Part shown: piece by piece, positions 12,910-25,050 of the stretch
Numbering within the stretch: the first letter of the stretch is position 1
Layout: the number at the start of each line of letters is the position of its first letter
Assembly: GCA_022592445.1 (NCBI GenBank)
Contig: JABYQR010000002.1
Coordinates: forward strand, 124,001 to 188,000
Direction of reading: 5' to 3'
Source: Cytidiella melzeri
Lineage: Eukaryota; Basidiomycota; Agaricomycetes; Polyporales; Irpicaceae
Length of the DNA: 64,000 nt
The notes under the pieces: generated by a model
The model's input: the letters and a program-made list of their open reading frames with translations, nothing else
The model's database searches: none
What the model was told of the DNA's origin: nothing
Position numbers and translations under genes: made by a program

Positions 12910-13827
12910 GTTGTACAAAGCGACTCGGAGGTGTCGAACAGAAGGGTCTGGCACAGGCTTGTAAACAAGAGATAATATTATTAAAGCGCAAACGGCCTAC
13001 CTGGCACAGCGTAAGCAAGAGATGCTGAACCCCTGTGCCTCTTGAACTAATTTATACAGAACACTCGATCGGCGGGAATCCGTGTATAGTGATCTCTCCG
13101 AATCTCCCTCGGCGCTGATGCGCCCCCCGTATCTTTCCTACGCGACGAGATGATGACATGAGGCGAGGTTACTTACAGCTGGCCACGGAATCAGCTCCAT
13201 AGACCAGCGGTGGCTTGCCAAAAGCATCCGCTGCGTATGAGACTCCGCGGCCAATCACAGCGGTGAAACAGAAAGCACCACGTCGGCCGTTAAAGGTGAA
13301 AGACTGAGATGTTCAAGTCGTAAGTATAAGCTGAAGTCATGCATTCATTCAAAAATCAGGACATGTACACAAGATACCTAAATCGCGGCGGAGGAAGTCT
13401 AGGTAAGAAAATTCCAAGAGACGTCAGAAACGGTCAAAAAGAGGATTATACATAGCGAGATAAGGAAGAGGCAAGATCGGTTGATGCTTGAGAGTTTCAG
13501 GCATAGGAAGAAGCGGTAGCAAAAAAACCAGGGCACGGACGTATAGCGCAGGGGTGGTTGGAAGCAGTAGAGAGTAGGTATAGGAAAGATGGATAGCAAG
13601 AGAAAACTGATCCTAGTAACACACTATCAAGGTCGTAGGGTATCGTCAAGTGAAGGAAGATAACAATAGGGTAGGGAATATACGATAAATAATACAGATG
13701 TCTGTCGGATAATTGAACAAGAGGTATACGTGGATTTACTCACTCCACAAAGCGTACAAGGCGGCAACTTTGCGGTTGCCTGGGTATGCAGCTATGAGAA
13801 AAATTAGCAGATTGAGCGAGCAATGCC
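12910..13827. other. Intergenic, no gene seen
   Basis: About 0.9 kb containing the likely promoter of the cysteine-rich copy B gene and the 3' end of the Ser/Pro-rich gene. Frames are short and lack features. Confidence 0.45.
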
Positions 13828-14785
13828 CTAAGAGGTTTCGCGGTCCATTTCGTCTGGAGTCGGTAAAGGTAGAGGTACCGCGGCAGGGGAAAGGGCCATC
13901 GGGACCGGAGACGGAGAGTTGGACATCGAGCGTTGTGTAATGAACGCACTGACTTGGCTGTCAAAAGGCGCGTGGCGAGGGAAGGGCCCCGGGTTGCGCG
14001 CACGAGGAGCTGGAGACGCTGAATAAATCGAGGCATTAGCGACAACGCCAACAAGGCCATCGACCGCCAGAACTTACACATAGGACTCGAGGCAAGGAGC
14101 CTGAATGGATAAGAAACCATCTCGTTCTCCTTGCTTGCGTTATCGGTCTGATCGGCAACGCTCAGGCCAAGGCCTTCGTTCGACATAGCAGGTGAGAGCG
14201 CCTGGCGATAGGGAACGAATCCATGCGCAATACCATTGGTAGGTCGGAGGATGGGAGAAGTGGGCGGAAACATGGAGAAAGACGGCCGTAAGATGGACAA
14301 AAACTCCTCGATGGCCTCGGAAGGTGGTGTAGATCTGTGCGGTGAAGGGAAGAGGGTAGTAAGCAAACTATCCATTCCACACGCACCAAGAACGAACATC
14401 GACATTATTATGCACATGAAGCCTATCGAGATATCAGAAACAGAGAGGAAGGGTAATACACGTACAGAGAGGATGCGCGAGGTGAGATGGGACGATCACG
14501 GTCGCTTGATGGCATTGTGAGCTCTTCCTCGTTGTCCGCAGACAGCTTGAGTCGTTCAAATGCTTCGGTGGTCGCCGAGACGAATCTCATTGCTGTGGTG
14601 GGTTTGGAGGCCTGAGGGCGGTGCAGGAAAGATGGGCTGAAGGAAGAGTAAGGAGCGGGGGCAGCTAAGCGCACTGGGCGAGGAGCAACGAGAATGAGGT
14701 TCTCGGAATTATGGACGTTCATATTTTTCAGAGGTAGTATGGGCGAAGTTGGAGAGTCGTGCTGGAGATTGTGTTTGCGCTGCAA
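13828..14785 (-). CDS. Ser/Pro-rich disordered protein, function unknown
   Basis: Three exons close in phase: 14785-14466, 14334-14078 and 14018-13828, giving 255 residues if the first ATG is used. Two later in-frame ATGs are possible starts: MNVHNSENLILVAPRPVR (near 14722) and MRFVSATTEAFERLKLS (near 14591). The protein is Ser/Pro/Ala-rich throughout with no hydrophobic core. Notable segments are SEAIEEFLSILRPSFSMFPP, a short likely amphipathic helix, and a C-terminus rich in SP/TP dipeptides (SNSPSPVPMALSP, LPTPDEMDRETS), which are possible proline-directed phosphosites. The composition suggests a regulatory or scaffold protein. I recognise no family. Confidence 0.6.
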
Positions 14786-15850
14786 GTTGGAAGATGAGAG
14801 AAAGGCAGAAAGCAGACTCGAGTCTCCGCATCGACTTGCCCGAGCGCCCCGAGCCCAGCAGACGCCGTTATTACCACGTGACGAGACCGATCAAAAGCGC
14901 CCATACCGTATAGGAGTAGACTCGCCAGCCATCCCGGACGCAAGCAGAACGCACCGAACGAGACAAGCACAGGGGGGTGCGAGCTTGCGAACTTTTACCG
15001 GCTGGGGACGAGCCTACACTCAGCTATGTAGGCCTTTCCTTCAGCACGTTTACTGTCGCGTCGCTTGCCCGTCAAAAGCCAAAGAAAACTAGAGACCGAG
15101 CCTATGGTTCGTAGTGGGTCGCAGGTCCTACACTAGTCATGGGCTTATATCATTGTCTTTTCACAATTCTTCCCGCTCAACGACCTCGTACGTTGTATGT
15201 TGTTTCAGAGAGTTCAACCACTCATCTTCTCTTAGTTTCTAGTCGCTCACTCACTACCGTAATAGCCAACCTCGAAGCAGGCTACCACTTCCCAGAGTGC
15301 GCTACGACATCGTGTATGTATTCTGAATGATTACTCTTGAGAGCAAGCTTCTCCAACCGAACTAGACCTGGCTACTGTGGAGGTGCGTCCTCCTACCTTC
15401 TCTCGTCGTCGATCATCGCATATCCATTCCCTGGAGCACGGACAAAGATTTCACACCCGAAAGGCAAATGCTATTCCTAGACATCAATCGAACGACCAAC
15501 GCGGCACATTCAACGTTCTCTCACCATCTCAACAGCTTCCTACACTTATTGTCTAACCCCTCACAAATTTCTCAGCGACCTCGCTCTGTCATTCAAGTTC
15601 GTCTCTATCATCATACGGTTGTGACATCCTATACGTTCGCATTCACTTCGCCCATGTGTACCATACAATACGCTCGGTCCCTCTTCGCATGTGACTGGGG
15701 TGCAAGAAAAAGCCCTTGCCCATATTATTCGGTGTAATAACGGAAACAGCATTCAACACGACGATATCCGCGCGGGTACAACAAAGAAGATCTAAGCTTA
15801 CTACTAACCATCGAAACGCATAATCACTCGAACAAAATAAAACCCCCTTT
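14786..15850. other. Intergenic, no gene seen
   Basis: About 1.1 kb. It should hold the promoter of the Ser/Pro-rich gene and the 3' UTR of the acyl-CoA ligase gene. Plus-strand frames at 15139-15330 and 15468-15737 have no domain and are probably chance. Confidence 0.45.
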
Positions 15851-18800
15851 CTAGAGCTTGGCGACCTTCGAAGACGTGGGCTCAGGGAGACTGTAGAGCG
15901 CATCCAGCTCGGCCTTGAACTTCTGATACGTGTCCTTACTGTGAACCGCCAACCCAACATTCAAATATGAAAAAAAGCAGGTTAGCCACGGGACACTAGC
16001 AGAGAACATATGCACTGACCGCTTGATCTTCAACGTCGGGGTCAGACATCCGTTTTCAACCGTCATGAGCTCGTTCGTCAAGTAAATCCGCTTGATCATC
16101 TCGAATCTAAATAAGCCGAAACAAGAAAATCCACCCCCAATTTGTCAACTCAACCACCCTCTTGAAAGTGCGTATCAACCTACCCTTGCAAACCGACCTG
16201 CTTGCCATGGTCGTTCAGAATTCCCATAAATTTGTCATACACCGCCTTGTCCTGGACTGCCTTCTGCAGAGCCACAGGATCCGTGGGAGACACAGGCTTG
16301 CCCCACACTTTTGACGCAAGTTCGGCCAACGGAACAGGATCAGGGACGACGACGCCAATCAAATATGACTGGAGTGAGTCGCCGTGGACATACAACTGCA
16401 GAACACCTGGGCAGCCGCCGTACACAGATTCTACGCGCTCGACGGCAACGTACTCTCCTTGCGAAAGTTTCATGATGTTCTATTAGCAGCAATCGCATGT
16501 TATTTTCTCGTGTGTTGAAGACTGAGAGCGTTCCAATGCACACCTTGACACGGTCAATGATGACGAAGCGACCGCACTCGTCCAGTGAGCCAACGTCACC
16601 ACTATGTTGCCAGCCCTCTTCGTCGATCGCAGACTTCGTGTTTTTCTCATCTACAAAAGCATTACCCCTGAGAAAAAGCTCATCATGCCTTGACAAATAG
16701 CTCAACATACCTTTGTAGTACGTCCGGAAGCAGCCGTCGCCACGGACGCATATCTCACCACGCGGATACGGCTTGTCTTCCGACGTGTACCCCATGGACG
16801 GGACATCGATGAGCTTGACTTCGCAGCAGACTTGCGGCGCACCGACCGTGCCAGCCGCATCCTTGTCTTGCCACCAGTGGCGGGTCACAGTACCGTTGTT
16901 CTCCGTGGCCCCATAACTGCCGTCTACTTAGCAATCATGCCCAGTAATGTAAGTGTATAGCTTACCCTAGAAAAGTATCACGATTGAAGGTTTAGCCCAT
17001 CATCACAAAGACGGTACAGTTATAAGCTTACCTTCAACATACGACAAACTGAATGCCACCTTGAGGAAGTTGATCGCGTACTTGGTCATGGGTGCAGAAC
17101 CAGATGAGACGAATTCTACCCGACCACCAAGCGCAGCTCGGACCTAGCGAAAAAACCAAAATCAGGTCTTCAGATGAACCGCGCATACAGTCAACCGCTA
17201 TGGCCGACCCCACCTTTTTGAAAACAAGCCTGTCCCATACCGCATGCGTGACCTCACCCGTCGCGAGGAACTTATCCATCTTGGCTTGCAGAGCGCGTCT
17301 GAACAACGCTCCCTTGAGGCCAGGAAGCTTGGTGGCAGCCATGCCAGCCTGAACGACTCTGTTAAGCACACGGGGGACCGCGTTGAACACGTTGGGTTTG
17401 AGGATCTGGATGTCTTCGAGCAGGAGGAGCGGATCGCCGGACCAGTACCCTATGCTGCCTCCTCGTATGATGACGCATGATTCGCACATACGCTGTCGCA
17501 CAGATTGAACGTCAGAGCACAAGAAAGGTGGATAATGAACTAGTGCGTACTCCGTAACAATGTGCTAGCGGGAGGAAACCAATGGAGACAGGCATGTCCT
17601 CGGTCTCAGTACCGTAGGCCTGCGCCAAGATAGATGTTGCGACCATGCCGTGGGACATCAAGACACCTGCAAGAGAAAGTTCGTGTGAAGAACAAGAACA
17701 CGCCCTGGCTGCTTATCTTACCCTTTGGGACACCCGTTGTTCCCTGTACATAGTTTAGCATCTCTAGTTGTCGCTTATATCGCCGAGAAATGCTCACAGA
17801 CGTATAGGCAATTGTGCAAAGAGCATCCCTGTTAGGATACACAACCGCTCTCAGGTTATCCTTTCCGAGCTGTTCGACTAGACAAGAATCATGGTCGGGT
17901 GAGCACCACGAGCCTATCGCGAATGACAACCGCGTCACCTTCTGGCAAATCCATCACCTTCATACCTAACGTCTGCCCCCAAGCAACAAGAACGTTCTTT
18001 GCTTCAACAGGAAGTGTTTCCATCGAGACAATGCACTTGAGCGTAGGCAGCTTGGACGCCATCTTCAACAGAGACGGTATATGTTGAGGAGCCACAAACA
18101 GAGCCGTCATGTCGACGTGATTGATGCTGAGTCAATGAGAGCTCAGCTGACTGAGACTGCTTTCGCACGTGAGATAACGTACATATACTCTACAGAACCG
18201 CATTATCAGTTCCACCGTTCAGGTCCAAGAAAGAGAAGGAGACAGCGTATGCACATACCGACAGCGTCCCTCCCGAGCGTGTCATACAAGCTGACAGTAA
18301 CAAATTCGTATGCCTGCATAGCCAAATCCACAATTTGCCATTCTACACAAGTGCCCCCCGCACGAGTTCTTCAGTTCCCATAACCGTCCTGGATCTGATA
18401 TATCCATCACGCACCTGGACAGTTGCCGCTATAGATACCAACAGTGTCCAATTCTTTCCCACCGGCGACACCGTCGCTGAAAAGTTTTCGCAGGCCGCTT
18501 CCAAGGTATCTTCGACGGTAGTCGACGGTCTCCCAGTCTATCCACTCGTAGTGATCTGCAACCTTCAGAGGGGATTTAGACAGCACAGGGCGTCTTCCGA
18601 ACAAGGGGTGCTGGGGTGACGGGATGCGCTGCAGGCCTGCGTCGAAGAACTCGACTGGGGTTTGGAACACCTCGGGCGAGTCGAGGGTCAGAAGTGGGAA
18701 TGCGCCTGTTGTTTAAGAACCCAGTCAGCGCAGTATATCTTGCACGCTGGCAAGACAAGCTATGGATCAGATTACGCACTGTTACGGTAATGTCCTGTTT

Positions 18801-18967
18801 TGATTTGTCGTGATTTTATCCTCTTGGTTAGGGAGTAGGCCGCGGTGTAGCACAGTTATCTACATACCTGTTTGACCTGGTCTCTTAGTCCCGGGCACCT
18901 CATACGACTGGTTCGCGTAGTCTGCGTCCGGTGGGAAGAATATCGGGAGATTCTTAGGAATAGGCAT
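15851..18967 (-). CDS. Long-chain acyl-CoA ligase, peroxisomal type (ends AKL)
   Basis: Activates long-chain fatty acids to acyl-CoA via an acyl-AMP intermediate. Many short exons. The start at 18967 reads MPIPKNLPIFFPPDADYANQ. The AMP-binding P-loop is split by an intron: an exon ending IAYTS, then GTTGVPKG. Further landmarks: GSIGYWSGDPLLLLEDIQIL, KPNVFNAVPRVLNRV, FVSSGSAPMTKY, YGATENNGTVT, then GEICVRGDGCF and GWQHSGDVGSLDECGRFVII. The last segments are MKLSQGEYVAVERVESVYG and EMIKRIYLTNELMTVENG. All are characteristic of the ACSL/Faa family. The C-terminal residues SSKVAKL end in AKL, a variant of the SKL peroxisomal targeting signal. A role in peroxisomal beta-oxidation is therefore likely. 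Individual exon ends were not all resolved. Confidence 0.93.
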
Positions 18968-19362
18968 GGCTGGTCGACGTGTTGCAGGCAAAGACGGGGA
19001 TACGAGACAGACGACGGTGGCGGTTGGGGAACAGAGGCAAGAGCAGGAGAGAATTCCTCTGGGGGAAGGTGATTCTTCTTTGACGGCGCCGTGCACGCGT
19101 CCTACTTATGTAGTACCGCTCAAAGCGCATGATGACAACATTCAGTATTCACATGCCTGCACAAGGCGCCCTTACCCATGGATTATACCCAATAGATTAC
19201 TAGCAATTAAATAGACATACAGTGCCTACAGGCGGTAGTATACAGCGAGCTACATGACGTTCAGACCTCACAAAACAGAGTTGAAGATTTAGACGAAGCA
19301 TCAAAAGATCAGACATCACACGTTCAAATGATTCAGATCCCACCTGCCGCAACTAGTAACCT
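18968..19362. other. Intergenic, acyl-CoA ligase promoter region
   Basis: About 395 bp between the acyl-CoA ligase start and the stop of the penta-EF-hand gene, both on the minus strand. Nothing specific seen. Confidence 0.45.
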
Positions 19363-20564
19363 TCAGGGTGCCTCGAAAAATATCTGCAACAAGGTATGAA
19401 TGTGAGTCAAGATTAACAATGCAGCTCGAATAAGGGGGCACCTTACCTTCATGAACTCTTCGTAATTCACCTGAATCCAACCATCACGGTCGGTATCACG
19501 TCTACGGCGTTGCGGCGGTCAGTACACATCAAGTGAAAAAGTAGCGATATCGACCTTTGGAAGGCTTCAGACAACCACTTTATAGAAACGCAGGCTCTGA
19601 CAAAGCGGTCGAACGTGATGCCAGGTGAAGGGCCATGTTCTGTGGTAGGCAAAGAGGCTGCAACAGGTCAGGACCCAATCCTTTCATCATTCGGATAACG
19701 CATACCGTATTTGTTGACGATGATGGTGTAGAGCTGTGGGCTCAAGTTGTAGCCGAACTGGCTGAGAGCTGCCTGCAATTCCCTCTTGTCGATCGTGTGC
19801 GAATTGTCGCGATCAAAATGCTTAAAGACCTGCTGCCACTCGAGAATATATTTGAAAAGGCCCGCAAACTCTGAGTTTGTCGTGCCAGAGTCAAAAAGAA
19901 TTCAGAGATGACTGGAGAAAGGGGTTTCACCGTCGTAAGTGATAGTTCCGCTATGATCTCTGTCCTACAAACACGTCCGTCAGCCTTCATCGAGCACCGT
20001 CAGTCCATTCAAAGTATGTTCTCACAAAATAGTTCATGAGCATCTTCACGGTGTCCAGATCGAACGCTGCACGTCAAAATCAGACACGCATCACACATGA
20101 GACAAACGACGCGTACGCTGCCAATCTTCTGTAAGATTCCCAGTGTTCATTAGTGCAGCTTTAAACCCGATAATATGTAACAAACTACCATTTCGGAGAG
20201 CCCTCTGAAGCTCAGTGACTGAGATTGCCCCGCTGTGATCTGTGTCTACCTGCTGGAACACTTGGTAGAGCTGGTTGTGAGACACAGGCCAGTCAAATCG
20301 CGGGGCAGCAGCAGCAGGACTGGCATAGTGTTGGTGTGGTGGTGGTGGCTGTAGTGGCTGCTGTGGGGGTCTTGAAAGCGAATGGGAATGAGAGTGCGAG
20401 TGTGACTGAGAGTGATGACGGTGCGGTCGAGAAGTGGAATGCGAGTGCGAATGAGACGAGGGAAGTGCGCCAGGCTGTGTATACGCGTGTGAGATTGGCT
20501 GGGGGGCCTGAGGCTGAGGGTAGTTCTGATACGGGTTTGAGCGACTTGAAGTGCTGTGGAACAT
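19363..20564 (-). CDS. PEF1: Penta-EF-hand calcium-binding protein (ALG-2/peflin type)
   Basis: Calcium sensor of the penta-EF-hand family, which couples Ca2+ to membrane-trafficking partners such as ESCRT and COPII components. The start at 20564 reads MFHSTSSRSNPYQNYPQP. The N-terminal region of about 95 residues is Pro/Gln/His/Ser-rich and low complexity, with an alternating HSHSHS run, typical of peflin-like members. EF1 is DTDHSGAISVTELQRAL, with a perfect DxDxSG loop. Later exons give LDTVKMLMNYFDRDHSGTI, then HFDRDNSHTIDKRELQAAL, ITFDRFVRACVSIKWLSEAF and LDTDRDGWIQVNYEEFM. The C-terminus is KIFFEAP. Five EF-hand-like units fit the order of the family. Introns interrupt most hands. Confidence 0.9.
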
Positions 20565-21277
20565 GGTGGTCGTCAGGTACAAGGTTACTGAGCAGATGTG
20601 TGTGTGGTCGAAAGGCGAAGCTGGTGGACGTCGTGTGTGGTGGTCAAGGCACAGCACCACTGCACCCAAGGACTCCCAAGGAGTCTTGGCGTCTGTTCCT
20701 CGAGTCAGCGTAGGGATTGGCGCACGCCTGTCAGAACTTTAAGACTACTAAGCCCGCGCGCGCAACTGGATACTTACTAGGAATTCTGACAATCTAGCAG
20801 ATCAAGTACACAGACAAGATTAGCTGCCCAGGATAGCGATAAAACAGCTAGGTCCGCCCGATTTTCAATAACGCAAAGAGACTCTACAGAGCGCCCCGCT
20901 AATAGCAGGGCAGCAGTGAAGAGTTTTCAGCTTGGTGCAAAGACTGCATGTCATGAACTCGGAAACATACAATCTTCAGACTCATTGCATGGTCAGCTGG
21001 CAAGATCGTCGCATCTGAAACAAGTTGTCCTCGACACGGAGAAGAAACAAATGTGTGTTGAAAGGTTCGGGTTTGGCGTTTGCAGCATATGATAAACTTT
21101 GCTCGACAGGAGGCAGGGGCGCCATCAAAATGACGGCGGTATTTGCCGATCCGGGTAACCGGTAATCTATTCTGCAACTGAACGAACCCGACTCTGAGCT
21201 CAATATTCCAAAATGTTCTCTCTGTCTCTGTCTCTCTTTCTTTTGCCCTCTCCTCCGTACACTTCCAAGCTGGCAAC
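20565..21277. promoter_or_regulatory. Divergent promoter interval, PEF protein (-) and HAD hydrolase (+)
   Basis: About 0.7 kb between two start codons facing apart. A CT-rich tract (tctctgtctctgtctctc) lies about 55 bp upstream of the plus-strand ATG at 21278, a common basidiomycete core-promoter feature. No regulator site was identified. Confidence 0.45.
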
Positions 21278-22638
21278 ATGACTAGTCCTCATCTCAAAGC
21301 AGTCATATTTGATGTACGAGCCTACCGCCCTTGTTCCTTAATGTACTCAAAGTTTGACGAGGTATCAGATTGGCGGTGTTGTCTGCCGCAGCCCCCTCAT
21401 CGCTATAGCAGAGTTTGAACGGGAGCACGGGATACCACACAACTACATCAACTGTTCCATGTGAGTGCACATGTTCTTCCACTTTGCGCCTAAAACAAAC
21501 AGCGAGCACGAAACGTGACACATTTGAATGCTCATTCACAAAACAGTACACGACGGGGTTCGGATGGGGCCTGGCAGAGGTTCGAGCGCGGTGAGATACC
21601 GCTCTTCACGTTCTACGACGAATTCGGCCGTGATTTGTCGGACACATTACTCGGGAACGCGTGGTACCGCGAGCACTGCAAGCAACGAGGCTTAGGTGCG
21701 TGTTTCCCTGTGTGATCCACGAGTTTTCAAAAGTCAAACCAAAGTTCATCCCGTCTCCACTTGCCCAGAATGTCCAAAACTTCCTGCAAGCTTGAACATC
21801 AACGGCAGAGAGGTCATCCTTGTCCAGTGAGATTGCGCTTCAGGTCGCTGACAACAGGCTTGCGACAGTTGTTCGGAATGATGATGCGGAAATCCCAGCA
21901 CTACGATGACCGTGTCGTAGAGGCGATACGTCGTGTCCGAGGTGCCCACGACTAGCATCCCATCTTGACATTCCGTTGACAGTGCGGTCTCATTCAGCTG
22001 CGGGCAAATGGCGACTCATAGCGCTCACCAACAATTGGGCGAAGACTGACCTCAAGGCACTCGGAGACGGTCAACCTGCGCCCGCAAAATACGCCGCACT
22101 AAACTTGAAGGAGGAGATCAGATGGCTCGGATGGGAAAAGGGAGCTGTGCCTCCACAGCTGCGCGCAATGTTCGATGACTTTTGCGATTCGAGCGAGCAG
22201 GGCATGCGGTACGACTCGGTCCCTGAACACACACCTACGTGGTTGTCCATCACTCCCGTCTCACCTGACGTCCGTTCGCAGGAAACCAGAACACAGGTTC
22301 TACTTGCTAGCATGCGAGCGAAACAATATCGCCCCGCACGAAGCAGTGTTCCTGGATGATCTTGGAATGTAGGGTAACCTGCTCGGAGTTGTTCGCTAGA
22401 TTCTGATTGGCGGGTTTTGCATACACAGCAACCTCAAGGCCGCACAGAAGCTTGGTATGGAGACTATCCGTGAGTTGGCTGAAGATGGGAGGTTTCAAAG
22501 GACACATCGTTGACGTGGTTTTCCACAGACGTCCCCATCGGTGGGTCGCTCGGGGCCCTGAAGAAATTAGAAGAGAAGTTGGGTATAGATCTCACCAGTG
22601 AAGTTGAAACAACGGCGTTCACACCGCCAAAACTGTAG
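21278..22638 (+). CDS. HAD-superfamily hydrolase (ACAD10 / epoxide-hydrolase-N-like)
   Basis: Haloacid-dehalogenase-fold hydrolase. The subgroup (N-terminal domains of ACAD10 and EPHX2) contains phosphatases. Motif I is HLKAVIFDIGGVVCRSP, split by the first intron after the nucleophilic Asp codon. The cap region includes WQRFERGEIPLFTFYDEFGR. Motif II is LIALTNNWAKTD (TNN). Motif III/IV is HRFYLLACERNNIAPHEAVF followed by LDDLGMNLKAAQKLGM, with the paired Asp residues. The C-terminus reads DVPIGGSLGALKKLEEKLGI and ends TPPKL. About seven exons; the ones in the cap region could not be placed exactly. Size, roughly 270-300 residues, fits a stand-alone HAD enzyme. The substrate cannot be inferred. 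Confidence 0.85.
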
Positions 22639-22762
22639 ACTTGCATGCTGCCGTTCCTTTCGGATAATTTAGAGTCAAGGAGGTCTCGAACCTCCGTCTG
22701 CTGTGCACTAAAAAGACGCCGGACATTTCTATTCACCGAGTATAGTAGATATCTCATTATGT

Positions 22763-23181
22763 CTAGAAAGGTTTATCGCATGCTGGGGTCTTGTCCTCGT
22801 AGTAGCTTCCCAACTGAGTTCAGATTGAGCGCGAGCGCAGCGATGAGAAAAACAAAGAGAGGGTAGTGGATCGTGGTAACTCACTGCCGGCACCTTCACC
22901 AGGAAAGTTCGTTTCACGAGTGGTGTGACGGATAAAAGCTGAAGAAAGAAGACGTGTAGTGGTCAGTCACAATGCTCGGGCTTCGAATGCGACGGGCACG
23001 CACGTAGAGAGCGAACAACCCAGCACCTGCACCCCACAACGCGGCACTCGGGGTCCATTTACGAACAAGCTGTCGAAGGGGGAAGTTGAGTGCGACGCGT
23101 TTGAGCCTCAGCCAGTAAGACGTTACGTACGTCGTTGGACAGTTTCGCAGCTGTCCTGGGATGGAAGACGACGCGAGACAT
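22763..23181 (-). CDS. QCR10: Ubiquinol-cytochrome c reductase subunit 10 (Qcr10)
   Basis: Small accessory subunit of mitochondrial respiratory complex III in the inner membrane. Four tiny exons close in phase: 23181-23131, 23069-23004, 22938-22885 and 22813-22763, giving 73 residues. It starts MSRVVFHPRTAAKLSND. Exon 2 gives LVRKWTPSAALWGAGAGLFA, the TPxxxLWGxxxG core and the single membrane span. Exons 3 and 4 give LLSVTPLVKRTFLVKVPALG, then SYYEDKTPACDKPF, matching the conserved E/D-D-x-TPxxDKP tail. Exons this short make it easy to miss. It faces the NOP16 gene across a 260-bp interval. Confidence 0.9.
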
Positions 23182-23441
23182 GGTTGGGGGTAGAGCTTGT
23201 TGTATCTGTGCCCGGGGACAATCGGACTGTGGTGGTGGTGGTGGAGGATGCGAGAGACGACGAATAGCCGAGTTAGGCAACGGGCGCTTACAGAAAAATA
23301 ATGGAAAAATCGGCCACGGCGAATCTCTGCGGGGGCTTCACGGACTTGAACCTCTGCTCAGTACTGACACACACCACCGCATATACGCGTAAACGACGAC
23401 ACTATTTGTTAGGCGGGCAACCTGTGCGTGACCCTTACCTC

Positions 23442-24417
23442 AGATGGCCAACCCACGACAACGAAGAAAGCTGCGCTCCAGCTCGCACAAGCCTGTTCAT
23501 CACTCGAAGAGGGCAAAGAAAAATTTGAAGAAGCAACCCCGTTGGTGCCCACATCCTCGACGAGTCTTTGTGTGGGACGTGATTTACTCACAGCCCTGCA
23601 CCCGTTTGTAGCTATACGCGGTCCAAAGGAGTTGCAGGAAGCATGGGACAAGACAAAAACGGTTCGCCAAAAGTACGTCTGTTGCGATTCGCAGCGTGGC
23701 CCGCTGCTGAGATCTGTTTCTCGGGCAGCTACGAAGCACTGGGACTGGTCTCATCGCTCACGCCGACAGCGTCTGGAGGGGTGGAGCGGCGGGTATTAGG
23801 TGTAGAAAAGGAGACATCGGACTCGATGGAAGTCGAACCGACGCCAGAAGGTTCTACGAAGAATGATAGTGCTACTGCGGGCCCCAGCGGGCTTCGTAAA
23901 GGCTTTGGCAGGATTGTCAGGGACGAAAGCGGGAATGTGGTGGACATACAGCTGGACGAAGATGAGACGACGGGTGGTGCTGCAGCGGACAGGTTGGTCG
24001 AGGACGCAATCCTTGATCCGTCACAACAAGACAGGCTGTCGGGGTGGGTCAATCTTGGTAGCTCAAGCGTACCTCGAGACGGATCTATCGCGTCGACTAG
24101 TACACACGTGGTGCAAAGTGAGTCTTCCGGGTATAGACGTCAATCAGGTGTGTCTCCGTGCTGATTGCTTTGGAACTCGGATCGCCATCTGCACGCCAGG
24201 ATTGGAGGAGAGCTCGAAAGCGCGTGGGGGACGGGTTCCACGATTTTCTTCGAACGGCGAACTCGGGGTGCTGCGTCGTCTGGTGGAAAAATACGGTCAA
24301 GACGTGGAAGGGATGGGCCGGGATAGAAAGCTGAATGCCGACCAGAGGACCGCGGGGCAGCTGAAGCGTGCGATACAGAAGGCTGGAGGGTTCGCTCAGG
24401 TGTTGCTGGAGGGATAG
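23442..24417 (+). CDS. NOP16: Nop16, 60S ribosome biogenesis factor
   Basis: Nucleolar protein of pre-60S assembly. It starts MANPRQRRKLRSSSHKPVHH and continues SKRAKKNLKKQP, the strongly basic N-terminus of the family. The next exon has IRGPKELQEAWDKTKTVRQN, spliced into YEALGLVSSLTPT. This matches the NWDKKLTLRQNYKRLGL core seen in Nop16. The middle is acidic and low complexity. The C-terminal exon includes RFSSNGELGVLRRLVEKYGQ, then DVEGMGRDRKLNADQRTAGQ and LKRAIQKAGGF. This is the diagnostic KYG-D-x3-M-x-RD-KLN-x2-Q-T-GQL signature. The stop is at 24415-24417. The first intron donor is not certain; the second (donor at the AA of AAC, giving RQNY) and third close cleanly. Confidence 0.9.
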
Positions 24418-24476
24418 GACACGTGTATACGGCGCGACGGTGGTAGCGTCGTGATGGGCAGGGAGGGTGTGGTAGC

Positions 24477-25050
24477 ATGGAAGAAGGCTCGACCCTGTCT
24501 GGCGGCAGCTGTTTGTGGATAACGTGCGAAGGCAGAGCTTGTTTGACACGGACAAGAGTGCTTGGGGTGAGTCGGGGATCGTCGTGAGGAGGTGGCATCG
24601 ATGGTTGCGTGTGGGATGCGCAGTGCTCCGTTTGGTGGGGGGCGCTCTTGGGCTCGGATAAGTAGGCGATATGATGCAGACGGTGTCGTCCTAGTGGCTG
24701 ACTCTCTGACACAAAAGACGATGGGAAGGAGACAGAAATGTTCGCATGTCCGTCCGTTTCTTCTCTAACAGCTTACGGTAATAAAAGCGTGCTTTTGTTT
24801 TTGCAGTCAGTGTGCAGTTCATCCACACCTTCCTCATTGGGGCGGTAGTCTCGCGCGCCAGGAGCCCGTGCCTGTGCATGTCTCCCCCTGCGGCCAACGC
24901 CTGCAAATCTCGACAGGCGAAACAAGGTCTAGTCTGTCTGCTGCGGCTGTTGTTTCGCTGCTGCACGAGCCGCCGGGAGAAGGGTCCAAGCCACTCTCGG
25001 TATCGACAGCGACTTTGCAGGCTATCTCTGCACTGGAGCATAAAGTCTAA
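24477..25050 (+). CDS. Possible small unidentified gene
   Basis: Tentative. A plus-strand frame from the ATG at 24477 gives MEEGSTLSGGSCLWITCEGR and then ACLTRTRVLG before a GTGAGT donor at about 24567. A second open stretch ends at a stop at 25048-25050. It contains EPVPVHVSPCGQRLQISTGE, then TRSSLSAAAVVSLLHEPPGE and a tail ending ALEHKV, which looks like real protein. A TTTTTGCAG acceptor lies just upstream, at about 24805. I could not find a donor-acceptor pair that joins the two in phase, so an exon may be missing or they may be unrelated. No family was recognised. Confidence 0.25.

Noticed and set aside
22676..22696. Possible tRNA T-arm (GGAGG-7-nt loop-CCTCC) after the HAD gene
   Set aside because: The loop reads TTCGAGA on the minus strand, which misses the final pyrimidine. 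No matching acceptor stem, D-arm or anticodon arm could be found around it.
24097..24712. Long minus-strand open frames opposite NOP16 and just downstream
   Set aside because: Pro/His/Ser-rich composition and overlap with well-supported NOP16 coding sequence indicate antisense shadows.
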